From assembly GCA_949358305.1 (NCBI GenBank), contig OX442319.1, positions 13,640,001-13,704,000 of the forward strand: 64,000 nucleotides of DNA. The letters run 5' to 3'. The DNA is from Strigamia acuminata. Taxonomy: Eukaryota > Arthropoda > Chilopoda > Geophilomorpha > Linotaeniidae. The notes under the pieces are model-generated. The model did not search any database, was not told the DNA's origin, and saw only the letters and a list, made by a program, of their open reading frames with translations. Within the stretch, counting starts at the first letter, position 1; each line of letters opens with the position of its first letter. A program made the position numbers and the translations under genes. Of the stretch, positions 52,301-63,102 are shown piece by piece.

Positions 52301-54379
52301 TCAGTCCGACGACTGGCGAAGGCGGCGGCAAAGGACTGGGATCGGTGGTCGGCACTTCGTTGAAATAGACCAACTTCCTGCGCCGGTACCACCAGTAGAA
52401 AAAGGACGAGAACAAGCTGAGGCAGACCAAAATCAAGACGGTTATGACGCTTATTTTTAAGGTTTCCTCTTGTTTGTACGGCGAAATGGGTTTGGCTGCT
52501 GAATAGACAAAATTGGGTTAAATCGGAGCCGAATGTCGCGCAGTCCAAACGGGAGTTTTTACCGGTTAAAGGTGGCGCAGTCGTAGCTACCGGGATGTGG
52601 TACATGTCGCGATTGCACAGATCACCTTCGCAACAACAGAAGAGCAATTTCTTCTTGGGTTCTTCTCGGGTTTCCACGCACTTCCGTTGGTCGTAACAAG
52701 TGGCGTGATTCAACCAACAACCTGCGGAAATACGAAAACGGCGTCAAATTTGAAACCGGAATCCTCGATAGTATAGTGGTTAATATCCCTCGGATTACCT
52801 TTCATTTTGATAGTATAACCGTTGGTGTTGTTCTGCCACAACACGTAGCAGTGATTCCGCTTGTCGCCTTCCGCCTTCTCGCATTCTTGCGTCGTGTTGC
52901 AACCGATTCCCGTCTCGTTGCAAAGCGTCTCATTGTAGTATTCGCACCTGGTGGTTGTAACTGCTCTGCTTCTCGCAAAAACTGCAAGAAATCAAAAAAT
53001 TAAAAATTAATTTTAACAAATTCTAATTAATTTTTATACACACAAGAACCCAGAATTTCAACAAAAAAGCTGTCTGGGTTCAAACCTGTCCGGCCACGGT
53101 CAGCGAACACAGCCGTACAACACTTTTGCATAACTTGTCCATCTTGAAAGAAGTTCAATGGAGGGCTCCCCCTTCATTTTCATACAATCTAGACTCCCCA
53201 CTGCATGGACTATACACACTTTGCCTTCCACGAAATTTATTAACAATAATGACTCCTTTTGGGTCGAGTCTGGACTAAAATCTCAACTTTTTGATTAATT
53301 TGCATCATTCTACACAATTTTCTCCTTCTTATTAATTTTTTATAACTTAAGAATGGGAAAAAGTGACCCCCAATATTGGATAAAACCTTGCCAAACCTAA
53401 ATAGGACCCAAAATAAAAACTGCCTAATTCATAAAATAGCTTAAAAGGGACAAAATTGGGGTAATGCTACCAGAAGGGGTTCAAATGGAGTTTTAAAAAG
53501 GCCCTTATTGAGAAAAGAAGCTAAGAGGGGCCTCATTGGGATGAAAAGTTAAGAAAAATGGGTCAAATTTGGACAAATGTGAGTTTAAAATGGGCCTGAT
53601 TTAAAGCAAATGTGTGAAAACGACCCGAAATGTGATGCAAATTGCCTCAAATATGTGAAAATAGCCCAAAATATGATGAAAATAACCTAAAATGTGTGAA
53701 AATGCGCCAAAATATGATGAAAATGGCCTAAAATGTGTGAAAATGGCCCAAAATATCATGCAAATGGCTCAAATTGTCTGAAAATGACCTAAAATATTAT
53801 TAAAATGTTCCAAAATGTAATGAAAATGAGCCAAAATGTCCCAAAATGTAATGAAATTTGGCCAAATATTGTGAAAAATGGTCCAAAAACAAACAAAATC
53901 ACCCCAAACCGCCTAAACTAAAAACCAACAATAAACCCAACTCCCACAACATTGTTGAACACCCAACTCCCAAAAACAAACAATGACACAACAAACCCAA
54001 CAAAATCCAACACTGACACAACCCGACAAAATCCAACGACACCAACCCACTGACAACCAACCACAACAAACAAAAACCCAAAAAACAACAAACAAACAAA
54101 CAACAACAAACCACAAAATAACCCCAACACCAAACACACCAAATGACGTCACACACATCAACAATATTGCATATCTCCAAATTGTTTGTTGACAAAATGA
54201 TGCGCAGCAAATGGCTGAAATTTTTTTTTTTTTTTTTTCATCAAATGGTGGGAAACGAACTGAAAAAACCAGGAAAACTTGCACGAATTTCGGTATCCAT
54301 GAGTAGACGACTTACCCCGATGTAAGCAGAGAGTTAGATAAGCACAGAACAGCACACACAACAGAGTGCCCGTTCTCAT
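49309..54379 (-). CDS. ACVR2: Activin receptor type II (9 exons, 544 aa)
   Basis: Transmembrane Ser/Thr kinase that binds activin/BMP ligands and phosphorylates type I receptors. Exons in gene order: 54379-54316, 52981-52799, 52721-52563, 52498-52197, 51978-51811, 51747-51508, 50950-50812, 50738-50608, 49557-49309; 1635 nt, all phases agree. Signal peptide ([14 protein letters not shown]). The Cys-rich three-finger ectodomain starts CEYYNETLC and ends with the family mark [12 protein letters not shown]. One membrane helix (about aa 149-170). The kinase (about 205-500) has [33 protein letters not shown] and [11 protein letters not shown], so it should be active. The tail ends LPPKESSI, matching the conserved PDZ-binding end of type II activin receptors. 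The kinase part and tail fit ACVR2A/B rather than BMPR2, which has a long tail. Introns range from 63 to about 1330 nt. Confidence 0.95.
49630..50280. repeat. Minisatellite in receptor intron 8 with halves in opposite orientation
   Basis: The left half (49630-50060) repeats TTTTTCATCATTTTAGACG-like units of about 28 bp. The right half (50060-50280) repeats the reverse complement (TCTAAAATGATGAAAAAT). The same family occurs at 22185-22285. Confidence 0.85.
51050..51480. repeat. 20-bp minisatellite in receptor intron 6
   Basis: About 20 copies of GTGCAAAAATAAAATTTTAG, then drifting to ATGCAAAAATGAATTTTTAA. Confidence 0.97.
52762..52789 (+). ncRNA. 5' half of a tRNA-Asp sequence inside a 77-nt receptor intron
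   Basis: The 28 bases start TCCTCGATAGTATAGTGGTT and continue AATATCCC. From memory this is the 5' end of animal tRNA-Asp, acceptor strand, D-arm and start of the anticodon stem, with one difference (GTTAATAT for GTTAGTAT). The rest of the tRNA (anticodon, T-arm) is absent, since the receptor exon follows at once. It is therefore a fragment, not a functional tRNA. Confidence 0.7.
53560..53890. repeat. AAAATGGCCCAAAATGTGATG-type repeat in receptor intron 1
   Basis: Loose units of 20-22 bp with GAAAATGNCCCAAAATAT. It is followed (53890-54130) by a C/A-rich segment with many CAACAA and AACCCA words. Frames across it are artefacts. Confidence 0.85.
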
Positions 54380-54700
54380 TATTGTCAGTTGGGGCTGTCG
54401 ACGGTATGTAGTAACGTGGGGAACAAAGCGCAGGAGCCGAGCGAGCTCAGCAACAGTCGATTCGTTCCATACAACAGTCGGGTCGAGATCGCTGACGGGG
54501 GATCCGACTAACGGCCGCGCGATGCGTGCTGTCGTACACTCGCTGGGCGATGTTGTTATTCGCGGTGTGCGGGGCGAGTGTTGTAGGGAATACGCGGATG
54601 TTTTCTGTCGATATAATCACGAGCGGACATGGCGGACATTTTTTTTTTTACTTTCGATGGTTCGAGACCCGGATGAATAATTATTTGTTGCCAATGCGCA
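54380..54700 (-). promoter_or_regulatory. GC-rich promoter region of the activin receptor gene
   Basis: The 300 bases upstream of the start are much richer in GC and CG dinucleotides than the flanks, with no TATA box. Two CCGCCATGTCCGC-like words (minus strand, near 54628-54645) are reminiscent of YY1-type sites. Confidence 0.4.
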
Positions 54701-54949
54701 GTTGGGAAGCGCGGGGGTTGGTTGGTTGGGAAATGTGGCGGTAGGTGGGGGGTTGGTTGGGTGGATTGACCTGTGGTGGAGCGCGATTGGTGGGTTTGGG
54801 TGATGGGGTTTTGGGGTGGTTGGGTGATGTGGTGGGGGGGTTTGGGCTGGGTGTGGGGTTGATGGGGTTAGGTTTTTGTGTTTTGGGTGGGGGATAGGGG
54901 TTTGTGAGATTTTTTTTAAGTTTTGTGGTGTGAATGTTTACTTAAAAAA

Positions 54950-55500
54950 TTCAACTTACGGCTGAGACATTCAATTTTTGACGGAAAAATTCAATTTTTA
55001 GCCAAGAAATTCAATTTTTAGTCGAGAAATTGAATTTTTAGTCGAGAAATTGAAATTTTAGTCGAGAAATTGAAATTTTAGCCAAGAAATTGAAATTTTA
55101 GCCAAGAAATTTAAATTTTAGCCAAGAAATTGAAATTTTAGCCAAGAAATTGAAATTTTAGCCAAGAAATTGAAATTTTAGCCAAGAAATTGAAATTTTA
55201 GCCAAGAAATTGAAATTTTAGCCAAGAAATTGAGATTTTAGCCAAGAAATTGAAATTTTAGCCAAGAAATTGAAATTTTAGCCAAGAAATTGAAATTTTA
55301 GCCAAGAAATTGAAATTTTCACTAAAAAATTTAAATTTTAACAAACCATATATAATTTTAGCAAATAAATCAAATTTTAAATGAAAATTTTTATTTTTAA
55401 CAAATAAATTCAGTTTACTACTCAATTTACCGTATATGTTTAAAAAATTCTATATTTTAACTCCAAAATTTCAATTTTTTGCCCGAAAAATTCGATAGAA
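54950..55500. repeat. 20-bp minisatellite, GCCAAGAAATTGAAATTTTA
   Basis: About 18 near-identical copies (54995-55320) with degraded relatives on both sides, between the receptor and ERICH2-like genes. 54700-54950 before it is G/T-rich simple sequence. Confidence 0.96.
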
Positions 55501-55767
55501 GTGACTTATTAACGAAATAACAATTCCCTCCACAGCTGAATTGACAATTGCAAATTTATTACTAATAATAAAAATATAATAAATATACATTATTCGCATT
55601 ACAAATAAATATCTGGATATTCACAAACAAGATGTTTTTAATTAATTAAAATGGAAAATGAGAAAATAATTGTAGTACACGAAATGCCAAAGTGTATAAA
55701 AGTGTGGTGTGTGCCATTGGATGAATTTACAAGCTGTAAACGTGGACATTTATTTACAAATAAATAC

Positions 55768-55892
55768 TTAAGCGGTTACGTTGAAAATGTCGTTGTCGCA
55801 AATATCGCTGGCGTCTCCGCTTTGGAACAAGCGGTTGTAGCTGCACGTATTAGCGTTGTCGTCCGCCCCGTCTTTTTCGGTGCTGTTAATAA

Positions 55893-55947
<55 letters not shown>

Positions 55948-57359
55948 ATATTTGGACTTTATTTATCAAAATTCCTCGAGTTTTGACTTAATTTATCAAA
56001 ATTTCTAATTTTTATTTCAAATTTTGACTTAATTTATCAAAACTTCTGCTTTTTTATTTAAATTTCTGCAGAATTTATCAAAATTTAGGAATACTATTCA
56101 AATTTTGACAAATTTTTCATTTTTTTTCAAATTCAATAAAAGTTTCTGAAATTTTTTCAAATTTTGACAAAATTTATCAAAATTTCTTTAATTCTTTCAT
56201 TATTTAAAACCACCAAGCTTCGCTAACCCATTTTCTACCTGTCCGAGTCTGAGTTTAGCGCAGTCGTCCATCCGTTATCTTCGTCGCTGCTCACACTTTT
56301 ATCCAAATCGTCGACTAATTCCGTATCTTGGAAATCCGAGGTGTTCGTAGTTGATGATATGTCGTCTTCGACATCGGTCGCTTCCTCGTCTTCGCTGCTC
56401 TCGTCGCTCTCCAATCCCACTTTAGTGTATTTATTTACAAAATATATTTATTTATTCATCTTTAATTACAACTTCTACCCACTCTTTTTCAGCCTTTCCT
56501 CGATTAGCGGATAAAATTCGAGTACAATTTCGTTGTCGGGTTCGTAAGACAAAACTGCAATATTTAGGGTTAAAATTAAAATTTATCGCGAATTCCTTCG
56601 ACATTCCAAACTCCATACTTATTTTGCAACATTCTAAAGCTTCCGTGTAATCCCTGCTCATCACGGCCGACAAAAACTAAAAAAAAAAATACGGAGTACA
56701 TTCATTTAATCATCTTGAACATTTTCTTAAACAAGAGCTCAACACCCGACATAAAGATCTTCCGCTAAAATTGAATTTTCGTGTCTAAAACTAAATTTTC
56801 GTGTCTAAAACTAAATTTACGTGTCTAAAACTAAATTTTCGTGTCTAAAACTAAATTTTCGTGTCTAAAACTAAATTTTCGTGTCTACAACTGAATTTTT
56901 ACATTGAAAACCCAATTTTTGCATTGAAAACCCAATTTTTGCATTGAAAACTGAATTTTTGCATTTTTAGGTTTTAAAATGAATTTTAGAGCTTAAAAAT
57001 GCATTCTACAGTCTGGAAATGCATTTTAGAGCTTAAAAATGCATTTTATAGTCTAGAAATGAATTTTAGAGCTTTAAAATGCATTTTATAGTCTAGAAAT
57101 GCATTTTAGAGGTTAAAAATGAATGTTTGCACGGACTTCCGAAAGCAGTTCTATTGGGGCTGAATCCGCGTCTTCGCCATTCTCCACTTGTGTTGCCAGC
57201 AAGTTTGCTTCACTCTTTGAGTTGATGATACTGCTCGTGTCACTGTAGTAAACAAATAGAAATTAAAACTAAAATGTAATAAATTCGAAAATATAATATA
57301 ATATACTCCTCCTTCTCCTGGAACTCTCCACTGCGAGTGGGCAGTTCGATGTCGCTCAT
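55768..57359 (-). CDS. ERICH2: ERICH2-like protein (6 exons, 194 aa)
   Basis: Exons in gene order: 57359-57307, 57242-57137, 56676-56619, 56554-56483, 56419-56239, 55882-55768; 585 nt, all phases agree. The core of about 50 residues, APIELLSEFLSAVM, SRDYTEAL, CCKI and LSYEPDNEIVLEFYPLIEE, matches my memory of the conserved C-terminal block of glutamate-rich protein 2 (ERICH2: [AP]LEL..EFL.A.M..DY..A..LC..IL.YEP.N...EF.PLIEE). This is followed by an acidic tail (ESDESSEDEEATDVEDD and more), as in ERICH2. That block is a TPR-like helix pair. Function is poorly known in any animal. The longest exon is 181 nt, so the gene is easy to miss. Introns 2, 4 and 5 hold minisatellite or microsatellite sequence. 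Confidence 0.8.
55894..55951. repeat. (AAAT)n microsatellite in ERICH2-like intron 5
   Basis: About 14 tetranucleotide units directly before the last exon; degraded TTTGACTTAATTTATCAAAA units follow to about 56200. Confidence 0.95.
56765..57125. repeat. 20-bp minisatellites in ERICH2-like intron 2
   Basis: Three short arrays in a row: GTGTCTAAAACTAAATTTTC, then TTGCATTGAAAACCCAATTT, then GCATTTTATAGTCTAGAAAT types. Confidence 0.92.
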
Positions 57360-58446
57360 TAAATGGTGTTTTTATGGGTTATGGCATGCAGTGACCATTG
57401 ATTCTCTGACATTGATTGCCCATTTGTATTAGAGACTCTTTCGGGATCCTTACTCCGCTGCAACCTTGAAATGGTTTGAACTCAACTTGCATGAAGCGTC
57501 ATCTGTGGTTGTGAATTGGTAGTAAGAGATCACCTAAATCTTTATTCATTCTTGCAAATCCTTAAAAATTCGCAAAAAATTTAAATCAGTGCATATCCTT
57601 CACTAACAATGCAAATCTTACAAACTACGTATTTACGTAGTTACGTATTTAAAAGATGTTAAAAGGAAAGTCTAAAACATTGATTAACAGCGCATACTAG
57701 CCACGCTGGTTGGTGCGTGTGGTTATGGTGCGTGATGACGGTGACGTGGGAACGGGTTCGAATCCGTCACTGGTTTTGCTTTTTAAAATGTTTTTTTTTC
57801 TCCTAAAAAAAGGAAAGTTTATAAGATACAAACTAAACGCCTCTGCTATAAAGCACCGGTGGGAGCTGTGGTCCGCGTTGCGGCTTCGCCTCCTCGACGC
57901 TTTCATCGATGTGGATTTTTTTTCAGGGTGGAAGAGGAAAAGAGGTTCCTTTATTCATTTTTATTCGGTGGTTTTTAAGTTTTATATACATTTACACTGC
58001 AAAAAATTTTGTATTTCTAAAAATAAAGTCATTGGATAAATTCCAGTTTGGAAATATAATGGAAAGGAAACGGGAAATATTTTTTAGAAAGTTGAATTTC
58101 TGTAAATTTTCAACACTCAAAGATAATGTTGCAAGTTTTTGTTAAATGAATGGAAAGCTAATGTAAACTAGGTTTGGAAATATAAATTTCCATTCATTTC
58201 ACAAGTCTAGAAATTAATGACTAAAGATCCTACGTTTCCAGCTTGTAAAAGGTATGGAAATGTAAGGGTTTATCACCAGATGGCAAACATAATTCGAAAC
58301 TAGAAAATTTATATTTATTAAGCGAGTTTTTAACACTGTCTTCAGTTGATTGCGTAGGGCAAAATAGGAAAATCAAATGTAAAAGATGTGGTTTGGCACT
58401 ACAGTATTTTCAATTGTTTACTTTACAAAACAAATTTGTCTTGAGA
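57360..58446. other. Gap between the ERICH2-like and NLR genes
   Basis: Should hold the ERICH2-like promoter and the NLR 3' UTR; TTTATT at 58314-58319 is AATAAA on the minus strand, about 130 bases after the NLR stop. A tRNA-like segment lies at 57690-57780. No gene seen. Confidence 0.55.
57690..57780 (+). repeat. tRNA-like sequence, possibly a SINE head
   Basis: GGTTCGAATCC (about 57753-57763) is a good B box, with an A-box-like TGGTTATGGTGCG about 35 bases upstream. The acceptor ends do not pair, so it is not a working tRNA. A T-rich tail follows. Only one copy is in the window. Confidence 0.4.
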
Positions 58447-61379
58447 TTATCGTGATATTGATATCATGTTGTGTTCCGACCAATCGTCGTAGTAATCTTT
58501 CAGAGTTAGACCAAGTTCTGCACAAATTAATTCACAATTAGCATGAGTAATCCGCAAGGTAGAAGCCAACACATGTTCTCTATAATAACGTAACTGAAAC
58601 AAATTACTAAATAAAAGTACTTGATCCCAATGATTGCATTCCAGCCCTTCAATTAAATCCTTCAGTGCCGAGTCGTGCTGGAGATATCTCAAAACGATTC
58701 TTTTCAATCTTGAATTCTTCTTGGTACAACACAAATTGTTCATGTGTTCGAATAAATCCAAACTACGCACAGATATATACCTAATCACCAGATTAATAAT
58801 TGACAGCGTGTGAATGCAAGTTGCTAGGCCTTCCTGGTCAATCTCGCTGAGATTCAAAATGATTAACGTCTGTAGATTTCTCAACTTGCAAGAAAAATTT
58901 AAATTTACGTTACAGTCCATTGTCATCACGGTATTTACATCACTCCATTTGCGATATTCTGTCGTCAAATCTTGAATTTTTTTGTTATAGTCATGTGTAA
59001 ACACAAAAGGTTCCATCTCAACTATTGTTTCAACATTCTGAATATCCTCAATTTTCAAGTGATGGCAGCACTTTTTCAATGGTTGCGTGCAAATTAAATT
59101 ACAGCGATTAAAACTAAGCAAAGTGTATTTCTTTGCTCCACCAGCAGTAAGATCATACAGATCGATGGTGAAATTGATCAGATAAAGACACTTCAATTTT
59201 GTGGATTTAGCGGCAGCGCGGCAAAATTCACTCATGTCAAACTGACTGAAATTGGATCTTAAATGAAGATTCTGCACTTGATCATTTCGTAGGAGTTGTA
59301 TTACGACAATTTTGTTCAATTCGTTGTCAATTAGGATTTGTAAATACCTGAATTTGATTCGGCTCAATGCTTTCTCGTTGGTCATCGCAACTAAGAAGTT
59401 GTGACCAATCTGACTGTTGAGTATGCTGTAATTGATCTCACAATTTGACGAAGCCGCAAAGTGCAACAATTCATTTAACGATCCACAGCGAGGAATTCTC
59501 CCCAAATGATGTACACTTCCAAACACTTTCAATTTGCCGCGTAATAATGTTACTTCCAGTTCGCAAGAAGGAGCGATTTTGGTTGCAAATATTTGCGGGT
59601 CGGTTTTACCGTTAATTTTAATTCTTTCGATTTGACCGCATTCGCTTCCGTAGGTCAGCATTTCCAACAGTTTGCTTCCACACCTGGATTGACCATTTAA
59701 ATCGACACAACGCGGAACGAAGTTTCTCAGATGTTTGCTCCGAAAAAAATTTTTTGACTGACACTCCGAGATGAGTTTCGCCGTCAAATCAAAATCTAAA
59801 CTAAACAGCGCACTCAACGCTTTGATTTGGGACAAAAAAACATCCAATTCGCCTTCCACGAAACTGAAGAGGAAAGGCAGAACTAACGACGTTCCATCAG
59901 TTTCGTAGAAACTGACGATTAATTTGAAATCATTTTCTACCGATGCAAAACCATTCAATTTAAGATCCATCCAAAAACCAAACGCAGCTGCGAATTCTAC
60001 GATGGACAGGTGGAGTCCTTCGTAATGATGTGTGCACGAAACGAACGTTAATTCTCTGTGGTGGATTAGAAATCCCAAATCATAAATTTCATTTGTTGTT
60101 TCGTTGCTCTCAAATTGTAAATTATGTTCGAGTATATTTTGCATCGACAACTTCCCAAATTCCTTGACGCTTCTCTGGATTGCGTTAGGCGACGAATCCA
60201 AGCAAAATAGATCGAAATCAGCAGCGATTTCGCGTTCACGTTTCTTGTAAGTGTGTTTCAGAATGCAATTAAACAACTGCTTATAAAACTGTGCCCTGGT
60301 TGCCACTTCTTCGATCTTTTCATCTAGTTGCACAATCACTGACAATAGCATTAAAAGTAGGGGCGAGTCAAACAGCTTCCACTGCAACGATGAATGTTCC
60401 ATTATGTTATCAATTCTAGATTGCGAAACGAATTTCGCCAGAAATGTTCGTTTTTTGTCTTTACTCGTCACGCCTAATGTGCTGATTTGCTTATCTTGAT
60501 ATTTATCACTCCTGTTGGTTAGTCCGAATAACTTGACACGCTCTTTTTTACTGATGGCAAAGGAACTCGTTCTGCAGAATACAACCACAGTTAAAGCTCT
60601 GTACTTTTGCTTGTACAAAATTTTAAGGATTTCTAGTCGGGTTCCTTGTGCTATTTCGTCTAAGCCGTCGAGAATCAGAAGCGTGCTTTTCATGTGGCAA
60701 TTGAAAACTTGCATGTTACCATCAAAATCGAACCGCTTTCCAATTTCTACAATCGCATCTTCCAAGCTTCGTTCCCTTAGTTCACGTAAAGGCACGCAAT
60801 AGGCAAATTTGAAGTCGACGTAAGGTTTGCCGATGGCCCAGTCGTGCGCAAGTTTTGTGGCCAGAGTTGTCTTGCCAAATCCCGGTTGTCCTTCAATCAG
60901 AATTCTAGTTGCTACTTTGTTATTTACGGGCCGAAAAATTTCTTCTAGTTGTATTGCTTCCCCCGACTCGTTTAGTTCCAGTTGGATGAAATGGTCAACA
61001 ATAGATAAATCGGCTGCTTCGTCTATCCAAGCGACTCTCGGCAAAGTTAATTCTCGGTAAAATTCTCGAAGATTGTTCCTGAATTCGTCGCACAATGTGA
61101 TGCCGTCAGCATTCATCTTATCGCAACAGGATCTCACTATTTGGCTACCAGTTCCTATAAAAATGAGATTTTTTTATGTTAAATTCTTTTGCAAATTGGT
61201 GCTAAATTGTACTAACCTTCTGGATCTGTGGCTGCATGGTAATGCGTGTGAGTAGATTTGTGTACAGTCGTTTCCACATGGATTTGTTTGACGCTGTCAC
61301 AGGTTAGCGACGTATTTCCACTGCCATGTTGCTCGTCTCGGCTTGTGTTCCTACTACTACTGCTAGGCCTGTCATCCAT
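58447..61379 (-). CDS. NACHT-LRR (NLR-type) receptor (2 coding exons, 956 aa)
   Basis: Exons 61379-61217 and 61154-58447; phases agree. The second exon has a NACHT NTPase: Walker A GQPGFGKTTL (aa 143-152), Walker B LLILDGLDEI (213-222), and later helical regions typical of NLR proteins. The C-terminal 300 residues contain irregular leucine-rich repeats (LHLRSNFSQFD, LKCLYLINF, LQTLIILNLSEID). The NACHT and LRR parts would act as an NTP-driven switch and a ligand sensor in the cytoplasm (family knowledge). The N-terminal exon gives 54 residues rich in Ser, Thr and His; it does not look like a CARD, Death, DED, Pyrin or TIR domain. A short helical stretch (aa 60-100) precedes the NTPase. A 5' UTR intron is likely. 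Confidence 0.9.
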
Positions 61380-61395
61380 AGTTATAAAGTTCTAC

Positions 61396-62065
61396 CTGTA
61401 AAATATCCAACACACCATTTGCATATAATTTATTATCAGATTTTCGCTAAAATAAGTTTAAAAAATTTTTATTTGCTAAAATGAGATTCGCTAATAAGGA
61501 GTGATCCGAATTAATCGAGCGTCAACTAATCGGCAGCGATTGCTTTTCCGTTTAATTGGCATTAGGTTAATTGTCCACATGATGAATAGTTAGCCCGATT
61601 AATTGTCTAAATATTGTTTTATCATTAAATACTCCCGCCCTAGTGCTTAGACTGATATTTATAATTTACACACAGCTGTTTATAAATACCAAAATAATAG
61701 AAAATGCATTCTTAAAACTCCTGACACTACGATATGTAAGATTTTTCAGAAAGAAATCAATCCTGAAGGCACTTTCTATTCTACCATAATATCATCGAGC
61801 AATATGGATGCAACCATGTCACCATGCAACAAGCTTTAATTTTACAACTTATTTCTTTTTGTTTTTTGCAATAAGTTAAAAATAATGAGGCAGGTATTTG
61901 AGATAAATTGAAGTTGGAAAAAAATTCAATCATTTTGATTCCACGACGTGACGTAACAAGCATTAAAATCGTTGATATTGCAATGGCACAGATTACAAAA
62001 GGGTACTATTTTTGGGGGATGGACCCACGGGACGTGAAATATAAACAATAAATGCATGACTTACC
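61396..62065 (-). other. Intron in the NLR 5' UTR
   Basis: On the minus strand the sequence ACTCGTCG|GTAAGTCATGC at 62065 is an excellent donor, and TTTTACAG|GTAGAACT at 61396 is an acceptor 16 bases before the NLR ATG. The first exon would begin upstream of 62065. The intron has no other feature of note; the short frames in it are not convincing. Confidence 0.6.
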
Positions 62066-62300
62066 GACGAGTTTTCGGAAAATTGTTTTTCACTCTGAAC
62101 GAAATGCGTGTTTTCTTTTCACCTGTAACACTGTATCTTTAGTGCGTTATCTTATCAGAATTTGAAAAATAAACCCAGTTATGAATTAGATAGGGTAAGT
62201 TGTTTTTGCAGAATTTTTATAAAATAGTAAAAAAATAAAATAAAATAAAATAGTGTAGACTACACACGAAATTTAGCACAAATGTGCGACTCGTATACAA

Positions 62301-62532
62301 TAGGTGCATTCAAAAACTCTAAAACGTATGCAAAACTCGTTTCGTGTTTGTACGTGACGTCATTCCCATTGAATAACATTGCACACAACCGCAGGTGAAT
62401 GCTTTAAAAGACTTATATCGCAGCCTAAAATTATCTAGGGTTAATTTATAGAAATGTTATTCAATGGGAATGACGTCACGTACAAACACGAAACGAGTTT
62501 TAAAGACGTTTTAGAGTTTTTGAATGCACCTA
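62301..62532. mobile_element. MITE with long inverted ends upstream of the NLR gene
   Basis: The left part (62301-62385) and right part (62450-62532) are inverted copies for about 80 bp with small differences. Ends read TAGGTGCATTCAAAAACTCT, followed by an ACGTGACGTCATTCCCATTG block. The flanking TA could be the target duplication. Confidence 0.87.
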
Positions 62533-63099
62533 GTATTTATTTATTTATTTATTTCTCCCCAGTCTAATTAGATTTTCGAGGTTTTTAGCAATTCTGTTTT
62601 TTTTTCTTTGTGAGGAAAAAGAATGACCTTTCTTTATTTCCAGGAAGTTTACACGAAGGAATTTTCCAAGTACAAGTACAAATGCATCGGGCACCAAACA
62701 AAAATTGATTTGGTTCGCACCTTTATTTTTTATGAAATTTTTCTTTAGTGTTCAAATTCCATCTTCTACCTTTGAACACCCTGAATTGAAATAAGCGAAA
62801 CTGCATCTCTGATTTCTGACCAGGATTTGTTGATAGCAGCTGTTAATGTCACCATGATGTCACTATTAGGGGCTCTGAACAAAACGCAGGGTACACCCAA
62901 AATGGGGTACCCAATTTGGGTACCCAAGTAACACAAAATTTATTTATTTTTTAATAAAAAGTTTCACATTTCTATAAGATTTGCTATTATTGGACATTAT
63001 TTAACACATTTATTTACATGATAACATTGACTGTGAATTATATTTTCCACAAATATAATTTCTTCGTTTTTTTGGATAAATCATTTCTGCTTTTTGGTT
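62533..63099. other. Noncoding gap
   Basis: A short ATTT run (62535-62552), then unrepeated AT-rich sequence. GGGTACCC-type words cluster at 62890-62930. No gene seen. Confidence 0.5.
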
Positions 63100-63102
63100 T
63101 TA

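Noticed and set aside
52775-52981. Possible complete tRNA-Asp gene at the receptor intron/exon border
   Set aside because: Only the 5' 28 bases match; no anticodon, T-arm or 3' acceptor follows.
55651-55899. 82-codon plus-strand frame
   Set aside because: Lies over the last ERICH2-like exon on the other strand, which fits a six-exon phase-consistent model.
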